Shown: piece by piece, positions 55,201 to 63,300 of the stretch
Layout: each line of letters begins with the position of its first letter
Position numbering within the stretch: position 1 is the first letter of the stretch
Assembly (NCBI GenBank): GCA_963788145.1
Contig: CAWBFQ010000006.1
Span: forward strand, 372,001-436,000
Source: UTCFX2 sp963788145
GTDB lineage: Bacteria > Chloroflexota > Anaerolineae > Anaerolineales > UBA4823
Direction: 5' to 3'
DNA: 64,000 nucleotides
The notes under the pieces: model-generated
The model's input: only the letters and a program-made list of their open reading frames with translations
The model's database searches: none
What the model was told of the DNA's origin: nothing
Position numbers and translations under genes: made by a program

Positions 55201-55829
55201 CCAAAAAACTCTAACCGCACCGGCTTATTCTCAGCCACAGGCCAAATATCTAGAATTCCGCCTCGCCTGGCAAATTGGCCGGGGGCGATCACCGTGTTGA
55301 CCGAATCGTATCCAAGATTGACGCACGTTCGCGCCAATTCATCTGGCTGGAATATCTGCCCGGTCTTCAAGAGCCGGGATGATTTAAGGAAATCTCGACG
55401 AGGCATGGTCCGCGTCATCATGGCGCGTGCTGGCGCAACAAGCACCGGGGGTATTCCGATATGAGGGGTTCCTGGAATATGATATGCAGCCAGAGTGGTG
55501 AGAGCTGTCAGCCGCTCTCGGCGTGTATTTTCACCCCAGGCCGCGTTTTCGTAGAACAGAGGTGTTGGTTCAGGAAAAAGCATGCGCGGCGCATCAGGAA
55601 GCCATAACCCAAGCTCATCCAGAAGGGTCAAGGCGCGGTCGGCTCGATCCGTGATCAGTAAGATCGGCTGATGGATTTCTCGATAGATGGCAGCTAATAC
55701 CGGCAGACGGGCAGACCTGCGCAGACCAAGCGCCGGTCCCTGTTTTGCATCTTTCAATTGATCCAGGATGGGATGGCTTGCTTGGATCAAAGGTTGGATG
55801 AGGACTTCGAGCGGTTTTTTAGGCAACAT
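52254..55829 (-). CDS. mfd: Transcription-repair coupling factor
   Basis: A 1191-residue ATP-dependent translocase that removes stalled RNA polymerase and recruits UvrA. The N-terminal UvrB-like modules (about residues 1-350) include RGGILDIWPVAENKPVRLEFFGDEVD when read in parts. A CarD-like RNA polymerase interaction domain follows (YVVHVDHGIGRFMGLV, near 490). The motor domain holds GDVGYGKTEVALRAAFK, DEEQRFGV, TATPIPRTL and QLRGRVGRG, and a TRCF C-terminal domain ends the protein. The frame is intact and the length standard. It starts five bases after pth. Confidence 0.96.
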   Translation of the reverse strand: MLPKKPLEVLIQPLIQASHPILDQLKDAKQGPALGLRRSARLPVLAAIYREIHQPILLITDRADRALTLLDELGLWLPDAPRMLFPEPTPLFYENAAWGENTRRERLTALTTLAAYHIPGTPHIGIPPVLVAPARAMMTRTMPRRDFLKSSRLLKTGQIFQPDELARTCVNLGYDSVNTVIAPGQFARRGGILDIWPVAENKPVRLEFFGDEVDTMRVFDPVTQRTHRSAENSDEAALNSPQRILITPAREFLLREGVLPEQEDLTTSEFYLPIFHPAPASLMDYLPREALILIDDHQSLEETIAEIEEQAVEMRRELITEGTLQAEFPIPYLTLEEINDSFNSHQVLELGPGTVMDLDLVPFDSEYTSLEKYFKAGERFAGRLKSFLEYMLNCFQKAETLVVVSRQVARLSELWQEQRVAALDLKVQDALQPIFIDGSLAEGWDFFAADGSILHLLTDGEVFGLRRPEPRRRAKRYAEAPEAGYSDLQIDGYVVHVDHGIGRFMGLVNRSVDGIEREYLAVEYADEAQLFVPVHQADRLTRYVGADNRPPTLSRLGSSEWRSVKTNVKEAVREVAEELLELYAKRSVVVGYAFEKDSTWQQELEASFPYIETDDQMRVLTEVKLDMQAPRPMDRLICGDVGYGKTEVALRAAFKSVENGKQVAILVPTTVLAQQHYNTFIQRLAAFPVTVEMLSRFRSPLQQRQIVTELSLGKIDIIIGTHRLLSQDVQFKDLGLLIIDEEQRFGVTHKEKLKQMRTEVDVLTLTATPIPRTLYMALSGVRDISTINTPPEERLPIVTHVGPYSPKMVKQAILREMERGGQVFFVHNRVQTIAAMLNHLKQIVPEARIAIAHGQMDEMELAGRMEAFTRGDLDVLLSTSIIELGLDIPNANTLIVDRADTFGLAQLYQLRGRVGRGAQRAYAYFFRHNRKSPTYDGRQRLDTIAENTQLGAGFSIAMRDLEIRGTGDILGTRQHGHIAEVGFHLYTSMLALAVQKLQKESGLKVAPNPSNIHLQLNPVTVELPLDSTIPSDYVLHKETRIGLYRRMADIRHIQDLDVMIEEFKDRFGELPPAVRNLFLQFKIKLMVEQAGLASLTIENHQFALRFADGSIPPDLPPLDPQARVGKTALWIPYTSENSKPSTRRSTDTGSENGLGSSSSKNTANNIEMEVLFDTLDRLQNCKSKEFLGGNQ

Positions 55830-55834
55830 AACAA

Positions 55835-56446
55835 TCAGGCTGCGCCGTTATGACAATTCATCGCAGCATCCAATCCTTCGATGACGAAGTTCAGGATCGC
55901 ATCCACGGCAGTATCCAGGGTTTGATCTAAAACTTCATTTTCGGCGTTTGTGAAGTCCTGCAAAACATAGGCGGCTGCATCCATTCGACCGGGTGGGCGG
56001 CCAATTCCCACCCGCAATCGGGGAAATTCCTGTGTACCCAGCTTTTCGATGATGGATGCCATCCCTTTCTGCCCTGCGGAACCCCCAGCAGGTTTTATTC
56101 GGAGTGTACCCAGAGGCAAATCCACATCGTCATACGCGACCATGATCTGATCCAGAGGCACTTTGTAATAATGCACCAATGCCCGTATTGCCCCTCCGGA
56201 GAGATTCATAAAAGTATGAGGTTTAGTCAGCACAATCCGCCGACCTTCATAATCTGCTTTAGTTGTCAGCGCTTTTGATTCGAGGCGGGAAAATTTGAGC
56301 CCCAGCCGGATGGCCAGGCGATCCAATACCATAAAGCCCACATTGTGGCGGTTGTGGCGGTATTGTTGGCCTGGATTGCCCAGTCCAGCAATTAAGTAAG
56401 GGGTGTTTGTTTCATTTCTCATTGGAAAAAGCTTTCGGAAGATCAT
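55835..56446 (-). CDS. pth: Peptidyl-tRNA hydrolase
   Basis: A 203-residue enzyme that recycles peptidyl-tRNA. LIAGLGNPGQQYRHNRHNVGFM holds the conserved Asn and the catalytic His, KPHTFMNLSGGAIRAL and MVAYDDVDLPLGTLRIKPAGG follow, with the catalytic Asp in DDVD and GSAGQKGMASI after it. Two starts are possible: ATG 56446, overlapping the upstream stop by four bases, or ATG 56422, where family homology begins. The pth-mfd order is common. Confidence 0.94.
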   Translation of the reverse strand: MIFRKLFPMRNETNTPYLIAGLGNPGQQYRHNRHNVGFMVLDRLAIRLGLKFSRLESKALTTKADYEGRRIVLTKPHTFMNLSGGAIRALVHYYKVPLDQIMVAYDDVDLPLGTLRIKPAGGSAGQKGMASIIEKLGTQEFPRLRVGIGRPPGRMDAAAYVLQDFTNAENEVLDQTLDTAVDAILNFVIEGLDAAMNCHNGAA

Positions 56447-57135
56447 CTATTTCGCCTTTTGGAGCGAATCTGGCTGTATATTCCTATCAGGATGAAAAAA
56501 CAAACTGCAGCGAGTGCGCCCTTGCCTGTCATTGCCAGGATATCAGTCCGATTCAATTCGGCCGGGTTTGTTGGGATTGATGTGGTCTGGACGGGGATAT
56601 CTGTGGCGATCTGAGTCACCAGAGGGGTTGAAGTGGTTATTGCGACTGGGGTTGGAGTAGCAGGCGGGGCTGAGGTTGAAGTTGGTGGCTCAGGCGGTGG
56701 TGTGTTCGTTTCAACCATCGTGTAATTTCGCACCCTCAAATCTGGAATGGTGATTGCTTTTTGGCTGCTGTCTTTGAAGGTTACGACCATTCGCAGTACG
56801 TAATCGCCATCGGTGATGGTATTGGTATCCCACAATACCAACATTGTTCCCGTGACTGGTTGGATGCCTTGATAAATGAGAAACCAGGTCTCGGTTAGAT
56901 CGTTGGTGTAGCGAAATGTTAATTCAACGGTTTGAAAATTTTCTACCGTTGTATCTACAACCACAGGGACGCTTCCCTGCAGCGCCTGACCAGGCTTTGG
57001 AGATAGGATTTGTAATGCGCTTCCAGGTGGGGGAGTTGCTGATGGAATCTGAAACTCCTGGCGTGCATCAACAATATTCGCTGATAACGCCATCAGCATC
57101 AGAGATAATATGAGAAATAAAAGCGGACGACGCAT
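56443..57135 (-). CDS. Secreted, C-terminally anchored Ig-like domain protein
   Basis: A 230-residue protein with a signal peptide (LFLILSLMLMALSANIVDA), an Ig-like or Ig-fold domain at about residues 40-140 (LQILSPKPGQALQGSVPVVV, DTNTITDGDYVLRMVV), a Pro/Thr-rich stalk to about 200, a membrane helix (GALAAVCFFILIGIYS) and a basic tail. No enzyme motif is seen. The layout is of a surface-exposed structural or adhesion protein. It is the first gene of the pth-mfd run and overlaps pth by four bases. Confidence 0.72.
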   Translation of the reverse strand: MRRPLLFLILSLMLMALSANIVDARQEFQIPSATPPPGSALQILSPKPGQALQGSVPVVVDTTVENFQTVELTFRYTNDLTETWFLIYQGIQPVTGTMLVLWDTNTITDGDYVLRMVVTFKDSSQKAITIPDLRVRNYTMVETNTPPPEPPTSTSAPPATPTPVAITTSTPLVTQIATDIPVQTTSIPTNPAELNRTDILAMTGKGALAAVCFFILIGIYSQIRSKRRNR

Positions 57136-57182
57136 GGCAAAAAATTACTATAACATGGTCAGTGATTTGGGTCAACCAATTG

Positions 57183-57220
57183 AGATTCATGAGAACTGTT
57201 CATGCGATGAATATCTTATC
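57183..57220 (+). repeat. 38-bp direct repeat, copy 1
   Basis: It matches the copy at 58195-58232 at 37 of 38 positions. It lies just after the start of the Ig-like gene region and next to the 3' end of the transposase remnant. Inside it TTCAT-gcg-ATGAA forms a small hairpin. Confidence 0.85.
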
Positions 57221-57304
57221 GTGACCGTTCCAAAATTGGTAAAAGATACGTTGGTAAACAGCATTGACGGCGAAAACCGGCGAATAGATATTCTGGTTAT
57301 GCCA

Positions 57305-58190
57305 TCAAATCGTGCTGAAACGCAAACCACGAGCCAGGTTGTTCCCGGCAAAGGCGATCAGGCGGCTAATGCCAAGAGCAGATTGCTTCTGTTTGTAGCC
57401 GCGCATGGGGCGGTAACGCTCTTTGATCCACCAACCAATGGCGCGTTCACAATGGTTATTCGTGCCGATCTAAGATCTCATTTTCGAATTCATCCTTCCA
57501 AGTACGATAGAAAGTCAGGCGAGGCCAGAGGTTCCAGCGATCCATAAACAAATTACGCATCCGGTAGGCAATATCATGTTTCTTTGCCTTACCGGGTTTG
57601 CGAGCGTTGGCATAGCGTAGATAGATTACTTCAAGGTGTGGCTGTTCTTCTGGGCGGCGGGAGTGGATCATCTCCTTTAGTGAAGCCAGGTCTTCCAAGG
57701 CCTGTTCGGGAGTAATATGAATGGCTTCCAGAGAATGATCCTGTCCTGCGTCAATCATTGCTGAGAGTTCTTCAACAAGAGCTTCTGTGTTTCGAACCAC
57801 ATGGCTTTTGCACACTTGCTGCGAGCGTCCGGTCTGATCACTAACATTCTTGAAGGCGTCTGCATCATCACTCACCACAACATCTGCGTCTACCGCATCC
57901 AGGATTGGTTCCAGACCAGGTTTGCAGTTGTTCGGCGTCCTCACCCGGTAGTTCGTCGATGCTCAAGACCATCCCGTTCACTGCATCTACGGCGATCCCG
58001 ACTGTAACGCCACTTCCCGTTACAACGTACACTGGTTACATCTGCTCCAACTGCTTTTGTCCGGTAGCCTCCCAGCAGCTTCTCGCACTTCAGTCCAGCA
58101 CTTGCTTTGTAACTGTCGCCCGATAGACACTCGTTTTTCCTATCCCCATCCCAGCTGTTAATACAATTTCTACAGCCCCGATTTAGCCAA
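57305..58190 (-). pseudogene. Decayed DDE-type transposase
   Basis: Read on the minus strand, transposase-like segments appear in successive frames: GMGIGKTSVYRATV and AGLKCEKLLGGYRTKAVGADVT (about 58160-58010), VTVGIAVDAVNGMVLSIDEL (about 58010-57930), the long frame 57944-57456 (LDAVDADVVVSDDADAFKNV, QVCKSHVVRNTEALVEEL, GKAKKHDIAYRMRNLFMDRW), and finally TNNHCERAIGWWIKERYRPM...LARGLRFSTI ending at 57305. Each change of frame restores continuity. DAVNG and SDDADAF are candidate catalytic Asp segments and HCERAIG the Glu segment. The N terminus is not found. The IS family could not be named. At least four breaks make a true remnant more likely than sequencing error here. Confidence 0.78.
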
Positions 58191-58194
58191 TCCC

Positions 58195-58232
58195 AGATTC
58201 ATGAAAACTGTTCATGCGATGAATATCTTATC
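58195..58232 (+). repeat. 38-bp direct repeat, copy 2
   Basis: Same orientation as the copy at 57183-57220, one mismatch (G to A at the eleventh base). The bases just upstream are also weakly similar, so the repeat may be longer and partly decayed. The two copies bracket the transposase remnant. Confidence 0.85.
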
Positions 58233-58288
58233 TCCCATATAGTAATTTATGGTAAACTCAACAAGATCGACAAAAAAATTCAAGAGGG

Positions 58289-58669
58289 ATGATTGTGACA
58301 CGCTCGCGTACCGAATTGATGGTTGCGCGCCTGCGGGAAATGCAGGCTGCCTCGCCGGACATCGAAGCTTCGGCGGTTGTCTCTGTGGATGGTTTGATTA
58401 TGGCCTCAGCCCTTCCCAATGATGTCGAGGAAGATCGGGTCTCAGCGATGTCGGCTGCTATGCTCAGTCTTGGCGAAAGGATCGCCAGCGAATTGGGACG
58501 TGGGGGGTTGGAGCAAGTTTATATCCGCGGCAACATGGGTTATGTGCTGGTAACCGCTGTTGGCGAAGAAGCAGTTTTAACCGCGCTGGCTCGCGAAAAT
58601 GCTAAATTGGGTTTGGTTTTCCTGGAAATGCGGCGCGCAGCAGAATATCTGGAGAAGGTCGTCGGTTAG
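58289..58669 (+). CDS. Roadblock/LC7 domain protein, MglB-like
   Basis: A 126-residue single-domain protein. The pattern IEASAVVSVDGLIMASAL, then MSAAMLSLGERIASELGRG, VYIRGNMGYVLVTAVGEEAVL and a C-terminal helix MRRAAEYLEKVVG is the Roadblock fold. Family members dimerise and act as GAPs or regulators of small Ras-like GTPases such as MglA. No GTPase gene is in the window. ATG 58289 follows AGAGGG; a GTG at 58295 is an alternative. A strong terminator follows 32 bases after the stop. Confidence 0.88.
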   Translation: MIVTRSRTELMVARLREMQAASPDIEASAVVSVDGLIMASALPNDVEEDRVSAMSAAMLSLGERIASELGRGGLEQVYIRGNMGYVLVTAVGEEAVLTALARENAKLGLVFLEMRRAAEYLEKVVG

Positions 58670-58700
58670 AATGACTGCGCCCATATCTTGTGTCTTCAGC

Positions 58701-58745
58701 AAGTGGGGAGGACGCCGCTCTACGGCCCTCCCCACTTCTTTTATT
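58701..58745 (+). terminator. Intrinsic terminator of the roadblock gene
   Basis: AAGTGGGGAGG (58701-58711) pairs perfectly with CCTCCCCACTT (58727-58737) around a 15-base loop and is followed by CTTTTATT. It isolates the roadblock gene from pyrG, which starts 30 bases further on. Confidence 0.88.
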
Positions 58746-58774
58746 GCTGAATTCGAATCGATGGAGGTGGTTTT

Positions 58775-60452
58775 GTGACGACGAAATATATCTTCTTTAC
58801 AGGCGGTGTGGTCAGCTCGGTTGGCAAGGGAGTAACTGCAGCAGCCATTGGTCGGCTGCTTAAAGAGCGCGGATTTTCTGTAGCGGTGCAAAAGCTTGAC
58901 CCCTATATTAATGTAGATCCTGGGACGATGAGTCCATACCAACATGGCGAGGTCTATGTCTTGGATGATGGCGCAGAGACAGATTTGGATCTGGGACATT
59001 ACGAACGCTTTATTGATGTCAGCCTGAACAAGGTCTGCAATGTGACTACCGGGCAGGTGTATGCGGAAGTGATCAGCAAAGAGCGGCGGGGAGATTACCT
59101 GGGCGGCACAATCCAGGTCATTCCACATATCACCAACGAGATTAAACGCCGGATCGCGCTGGTGGCAAAAACGACGGGGGCAGAGATTGTGCTGGTGGAG
59201 ATTGGCGGAACGGTCGGAGACATCGAATCTTTGCCGTTCCTGGAAGCCCTTCGCCAAATGCGAATCGACCTGGGGCGTGATAATACTGTTGCGATCCATG
59301 TCACCTGGTTGCCGCACATTGGCGCAACCGGAGAACTCAAGACAAAACCCACTCAACATTCGGTGCGCGAGTTGCGTTCAATCGGTATTTCCCCAGATGT
59401 AATTATCGCTCGCTCCGATACCCCGGTGGAAGATGATCTGCGTGAAAAGATTGCCTTGTTTTGTGATGTTGAACGACGGGCAGTGATCCCGCTGGAAACT
59501 TCAAAAGTATTGTATGAAGTGCCTCTGGTTCTGGAGAAGTTTGGAATTGGCGGTTATTTAATGGATCGTTTGGGTCTGCGGCCCCGTCAAGAACCGAACT
59601 GGCAGCCGTGGGAACATTTTGTGGCGGAAGTGGAGCGAGAGAAGCCTTCTATTCGAATTGCATTGGTCGGAAAATATGTAGAACTGCATGATGCCTACTT
59701 TAGTGTGCGTGAGGCGCTTGAGCATGCTGCTATTTCGATAGGAGTTGAAGCCCATATCGATTGGGTCCATTCTTCCGATCTGGAGAAGGATCGTGGATGG
59801 GATGTGATCTACCAGGCTGATGGCATTATTGTACCGGGTGGTTTTGGAAGTCGGGGTATTGAGGGCAAAATAAAAGCGATTCGATATGCCGCGCGAAAAT
59901 AAAGTCCCTTATCTTGGGTTATGTTTGGGGATGCAATTGATGGTGATTGAGTTCGCTCGCTATTTGATGGCGAGTGATGAACCAAATTCCACTGAATTTG
60001 ACCGTTCGACTGAATTCCCTGTGATCGATTTGATGCCCGATCAACGATCGATTGCGGATTTAGGTGGAACGATGCGCCTAGGCCTCTACCCTTGCCTGTT
60101 GGTCTCTGGGAGCAAGGCGGCCTGTGCTTATCAAACACCCCAGGTGGAAGAGCGCCATCGCCATCGGTTTGAGTTGAACAATGCTTTTCGTGAAATGCTT
60201 GAAAAAGGCGGGATGGTTTTCAGCGGCATCTCACCGGATGGCAAGCTGGTAGAGATCGCTGAGCTGGCAGAACATCCATTTATGTTAGCCACCCAATTTC
60301 ATCCCGAATTCCTCTCGCGCCCAAACAGACCCCATCCTCTTTTTGTGGCATTTTTGGATTCTGTGCGCCAGCGTCTTGGCGCCAGCCTGGATCAAACAGA
60401 GGCATCCGATGGTGCGCCCATTGAAGAGGAAAGCCCAGAATTCATATCCTGA
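58775..60452 (+). CDS. pyrG: CTP synthase, frameshifted
   Basis: About 558 residues. It aminates UTP to CTP using glutamine. It starts at a GTG preceded by GGAGGTGG. The synthetase half has FFTGGVVSSVGKGVTAA, DPYINVDPGTMSPYQHGEV and DLDLGHYERF; the glutaminase half has GGFGSRGIEGKI, LGLCLGMQ with the catalytic Cys, and QFHPEF with the His. The frame changes at 59889-59896: dropping one base turns the sequence into YARENKVPYLGLCLGMQ, the family consensus. A broken single-copy essential gene is improbable in a living cell, so I treat this as a sequence error. The C-terminal tail is acidic. Confidence 0.92.
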
Positions 60453-60484
60453 AAAATAGTTAATTTTTCTATAACAGGGCACCA

Positions 60485-61177
60485 TCAAAAACCTGGCGGC
60501 CGAAAAGCATAGACCCCGCGTTCCCTGGCAGGAAGCAATTCGGCCAGAGCGAACATCAGCCGGTCTGTCAAACTCAAGGCAGTATCATCTTCATCGGGAT
60601 GGATTAGTTCTCCGATTTTCACCGTGACATCGATGCGTTTCGGGAAATGTTTAAACGTTTCCTCGGTTCCGTACTGGGCTACCGGTAAAATGGGACAGGA
60701 CATGTCCAGCGCTAAGCGTGCAACCCCAGTCTTTGCTGGCCGCATTCCGTGACCTTTGCTACGAGTGCCTTCCGGAAACATTCCAAGCACCAGGCCACGT
60801 TGTAAGACTTCCTGGGCATGCTGCATAGCCCATTCATCCCGTTCGCCGCGATAGACTGGAAATCCTCCCATGCGACGGAAGAGAAAATCAATCAAGGGGT
60901 TTTGAAATAGTTCTGCTTTTCCCATAAAGAAAATCGGGCGGTCGATGCAAAGTTGAATTGGGATCACATCATAATTTGTCATGTGGTTAGCCGCCAAAAT
61001 TACAGGGCCATCCTGGGGCAGTTGACCAACCTGTTCGAGATGTAATCGAGCGAATGAAGTGAGGAATAATTTCAGGATGGACGTGACGAAACCCCGCACT
61101 GGGGTCATTTGAAAAAAATATAATTTCTGAGTGCGTGGGTCGGGTTTCGGGAAGCTGGTATTCATCTCCTTAGGCAA
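60485..61177 (-). CDS. plsC: 1-acyl-sn-glycerol-3-phosphate acyltransferase
   Basis: A protein of about 230 residues that forms phosphatidic acid. ANHMTNYDVIPI carries the HX4D motif, MGGFPVYRGERDE the acceptor-side motif, MFPEGTRSKG the FPEGTR motif, and ILPVAQYGTEE the fourth block. The start is uncertain: the TTG at 61177 has AAGGAG six bases upstream, while the TTG at 61183 directly abuts it, and an ATG lies at 61165. A hydrophobic N-terminal helix is present (VTSILKLFLTSFARLHL). It is convergent with pyrG. Confidence 0.88.
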   Translation of the reverse strand: MPKEMNTSFPKPDPRTQKLYFFQMTPVRGFVTSILKLFLTSFARLHLEQVGQLPQDGPVILAANHMTNYDVIPIQLCIDRPIFFMGKAELFQNPLIDFLFRRMGGFPVYRGERDEWAMQHAQEVLQRGLVLGMFPEGTRSKGHGMRPAKTGVARLALDMSCPILPVAQYGTEETFKHFPKRIDVTVKIGELIHPDEDDTALSLTDRLMFALAELLPARERGVYAFRPPGF

Positions 61178-61358
61178 TTGCAACTCCTTAATAGCTATCG
61201 CATGGTTCGGATAGACGGCTATCCGGGATTATTGATAAAATGTATGCGCGAGCGCATGGAAATGGATTATACTTGCTGCTGACTTTTCCTGGAAAGTCAT
61301 TCCTCATCATATCAAAGAAAATGAATTCTAGCAGATTAAAAAAAGAAGAGGTGAAAAA

Positions 61359-62648
61359 ATGGAGACAATTATTGAGGACATTATGGGGCGAGAGATCCTG
61401 AACTCGCGCGGCAACCCCACCGTAGAAGTAGAGGTTGTTTTGATGGGCGGTTCTATGGGTCGGGCAGCGGTTCCATCTGGAGCTTCCACTGGTGTGCACG
61501 AAGCATTGGAGATGCGGGACGGCGACAAGGGCCGTTATTCAGGTAAAGGCGTATTAAACGCAGTTGAAAACGTCAATGGCGAGATCGCCGACGCGCTCAT
61601 TGGTTGGGATGCGCTTGAGCAAAAGGCAATTGACGAGACAATGATCGATTTGGATGGTACACCGAATAAATCCAAACTGGGGGCTAACGCCATTTTGGGT
61701 ACCAGCCTGGCAGTAGCGAAAGCAGCCGCGAATGCGCTTGGATTGCCCCTCTATCGGTATATTGGCGGCGTCTATGCCCATGTATTGCCAGTTCCTATGT
61801 TGAATATTCTGAATGGCGGCGCACACACCGGTTGGCAATCCACGGATGCCCAGGAATTCATGGTGATGCCATTGGGAGCCGAGACCTTCGCAGAAGGGCT
61901 GCGCTGGGGTGCGGAGATTTACCATTCCTTGAAGACTGTCCTGAAATCGCGTGGCTATACCGCGTTGGTAGGTGACGAGGGCGGCTATGCCCCGGCTCTT
62001 AAGGCGAACTCCGAGGCAGTGGAAGTAATCCTGGAAGCCATCGAGAAGGCTGGATATAAGGCGGGTGAGCAGATTGGCATCGCGCTTGATCCGGCAGCTT
62101 CTGAATTGTTCGAAGAAGATACAAAGCTATATAACTTGCGAAAAGAGGGGAAAAAGCTGACCGGCGAGGAAATGGTCGCTTTCTGGAAATCGTGGGTTGA
62201 TCAGTATCCGATTGTCTCGATTGAGGATGGATTGGCGCAGGATGACTGGGAGAGTTGGATCTTAATGGTCCAGGAAATGGGTGATCGGATCCAGATCGTC
62301 GGCGATGATTTGCTGGTTACAAATCCAGAACGTGTGCGCAGGGCGATCAAGGATAAAGCATCGAATGCTTTGTTGGTCAAACTGAACCAGATTGGCTCAT
62401 TGACTGAGACGATTGAAGCGGTCGAAGTCTGCCATCGGGCTGGTTGGCGAGCGGTGACTTCTCATCGTTCTGGCGAGACAGAAGATTCCACTATCGCAGA
62501 TTTAGCAGTAGCATTGAATATGGGCCAGATTAAAACTGGCGCGCCGGCCCGGTCTGATCGGGTCGCCAAGTATAATCAGTTGTTGCGAATTGAAGAGATG
62601 TTGGGTGATACAGCAGCTTACGCTGGCTGGGGCGCTCTTCGCCGCTAA
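61359..62648 (+). CDS. eno: Enolase
   Basis: A 429-residue glycolytic enzyme converting 2-phosphoglycerate to phosphoenolpyruvate. EDIMGREILNSRGNPTVEVEV starts the N-terminal domain (read in parts), SGASTGVHEALEMRD carries the flexible-loop Ser, LPVPMLNILNGGAH and VGDEGGYAP follow, and VSIEDGLAQDDW and VGDDLLVTNPERV bind magnesium. VKLNQIGSLTE holds the catalytic Lys and SHRSGETEDSTIADLAVA ends the active site. AGAGGTG lies upstream of the ATG. It has its own terminator. The 175-base region before it probably holds its promoter; GATTATACTT near 61265 is a possible -10. Confidence 0.97.
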   Translation: METIIEDIMGREILNSRGNPTVEVEVVLMGGSMGRAAVPSGASTGVHEALEMRDGDKGRYSGKGVLNAVENVNGEIADALIGWDALEQKAIDETMIDLDGTPNKSKLGANAILGTSLAVAKAAANALGLPLYRYIGGVYAHVLPVPMLNILNGGAHTGWQSTDAQEFMVMPLGAETFAEGLRWGAEIYHSLKTVLKSRGYTALVGDEGGYAPALKANSEAVEVILEAIEKAGYKAGEQIGIALDPAASELFEEDTKLYNLRKEGKKLTGEEMVAFWKSWVDQYPIVSIEDGLAQDDWESWILMVQEMGDRIQIVGDDLLVTNPERVRRAIKDKASNALLVKLNQIGSLTETIEAVEVCHRAGWRAVTSHRSGETEDSTIADLAVALNMGQIKTGAPARSDRVAKYNQLLRIEEMLGDTAAYAGWGALRR

Positions 62649-62660
62649 GATTGGATAATA

Positions 62661-62697
62661 AAAGAGGCTCACGAATTCGTGGGCCTCTTTTATATAC
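62661..62697. terminator. Bidirectional terminator between eno and the zinc-ribbon gene
   Basis: AAAAGAGGCTCACG (62661-62674) pairs with CGTGGGCCTCTTTT (62679-62692), one G-T pair, around AATT, and is followed by ATATACTTTT. It lies 12 bases after the enolase stop and between convergent genes. Confidence 0.88.
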
Positions 62698-62711
62698 TTT
62701 TGTGGATGGCT

Positions 62712-63236
62712 CTAAGTTTCTGACAGATCTGGCTTGCTCTCTTTATCGGTTGAGATCTGACGCAATGCTTCATCCAGGCTGATGTTTTCGCGCCGCATAC
62801 CCGGAGCGGGTGTTCCACAATAAGGGCACAGGTTCCAGGGCAACTCCATCAGCTTGTTGCAATGGTGACAATTCTTTTTTAGCTTGGTATGGCAATTCGG
62901 GCAGACAATCCAATTGTCTTTGATCCGTCTGGCGCACCCGGGACAAAGCGTGCTCTCCTCAATGGACTGCAGTAATGCTTCTTCTTCAAGCGAATGTTGG
63001 TATTCGACTTCCAATGTGCGCGGCGGTCGCAAGATCATATAGATCACAACACCGGGCAGAAAAAGGACGGCTACTATCAGTACAGCCAATATGCGGGCAA
63101 GAGGATCGCGCGCCCTCTGGCGAATATCCCGAAAAGTCCAAATCACCAAGCTCAACCACAGGGCGGTAATAAATGCCCCGCCCCAGGCTGCAAGGAAAAG
63201 CATGAAGTTGCTCAGAGAAGTTGGATCAAATCGCAT
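62712..63236 (-). CDS. Zinc-ribbon membrane protein
   Basis: A 174-residue protein. Two N-terminal helices (LFLAAWGGAFITALWLSLVI and ILAVLIVAVLFLPGVVIYMI) precede a cytoplasmic region with four zinc-binding CxxC knuckles: CPGC, CPNC, CHHC and CPYC, forming two zinc ribbons (about residues 98-145). Such small proteins are common in Anaerolineae and have no known function. It is divergent from radC by 64 bases. Confidence 0.8.
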   Translation of the reverse strand: MRFDPTSLSNFMLFLAAWGGAFITALWLSLVIWTFRDIRQRARDPLARILAVLIVAVLFLPGVVIYMILRPPRTLEVEYQHSLEEEALLQSIEESTLCPGCARRIKDNWIVCPNCHTKLKKNCHHCNKLMELPWNLCPYCGTPAPGMRRENISLDEALRQISTDKESKPDLSET

Positions 63237-63300
63237 GGGTCACTCCGTTTTGAAGATTATAGCACGGAATGGCGCGTAGATTTGCCAGTTGGAGGGAAGT

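Noticed and set aside
57110..57547. A 145-codon plus-strand frame over the transposase end
   Set aside because: It overlaps the 38-bp repeat and the antisense of transposase segments, has no family features, and its composition fits a shadow frame.
60451..60469. AT-rich hairpin GAAAAAT-agtta-ATTTTTC after pyrG as a terminator
   Set aside because: The stem has only one G-C pair and overlaps the stop codon, so stability is too low to support a call.
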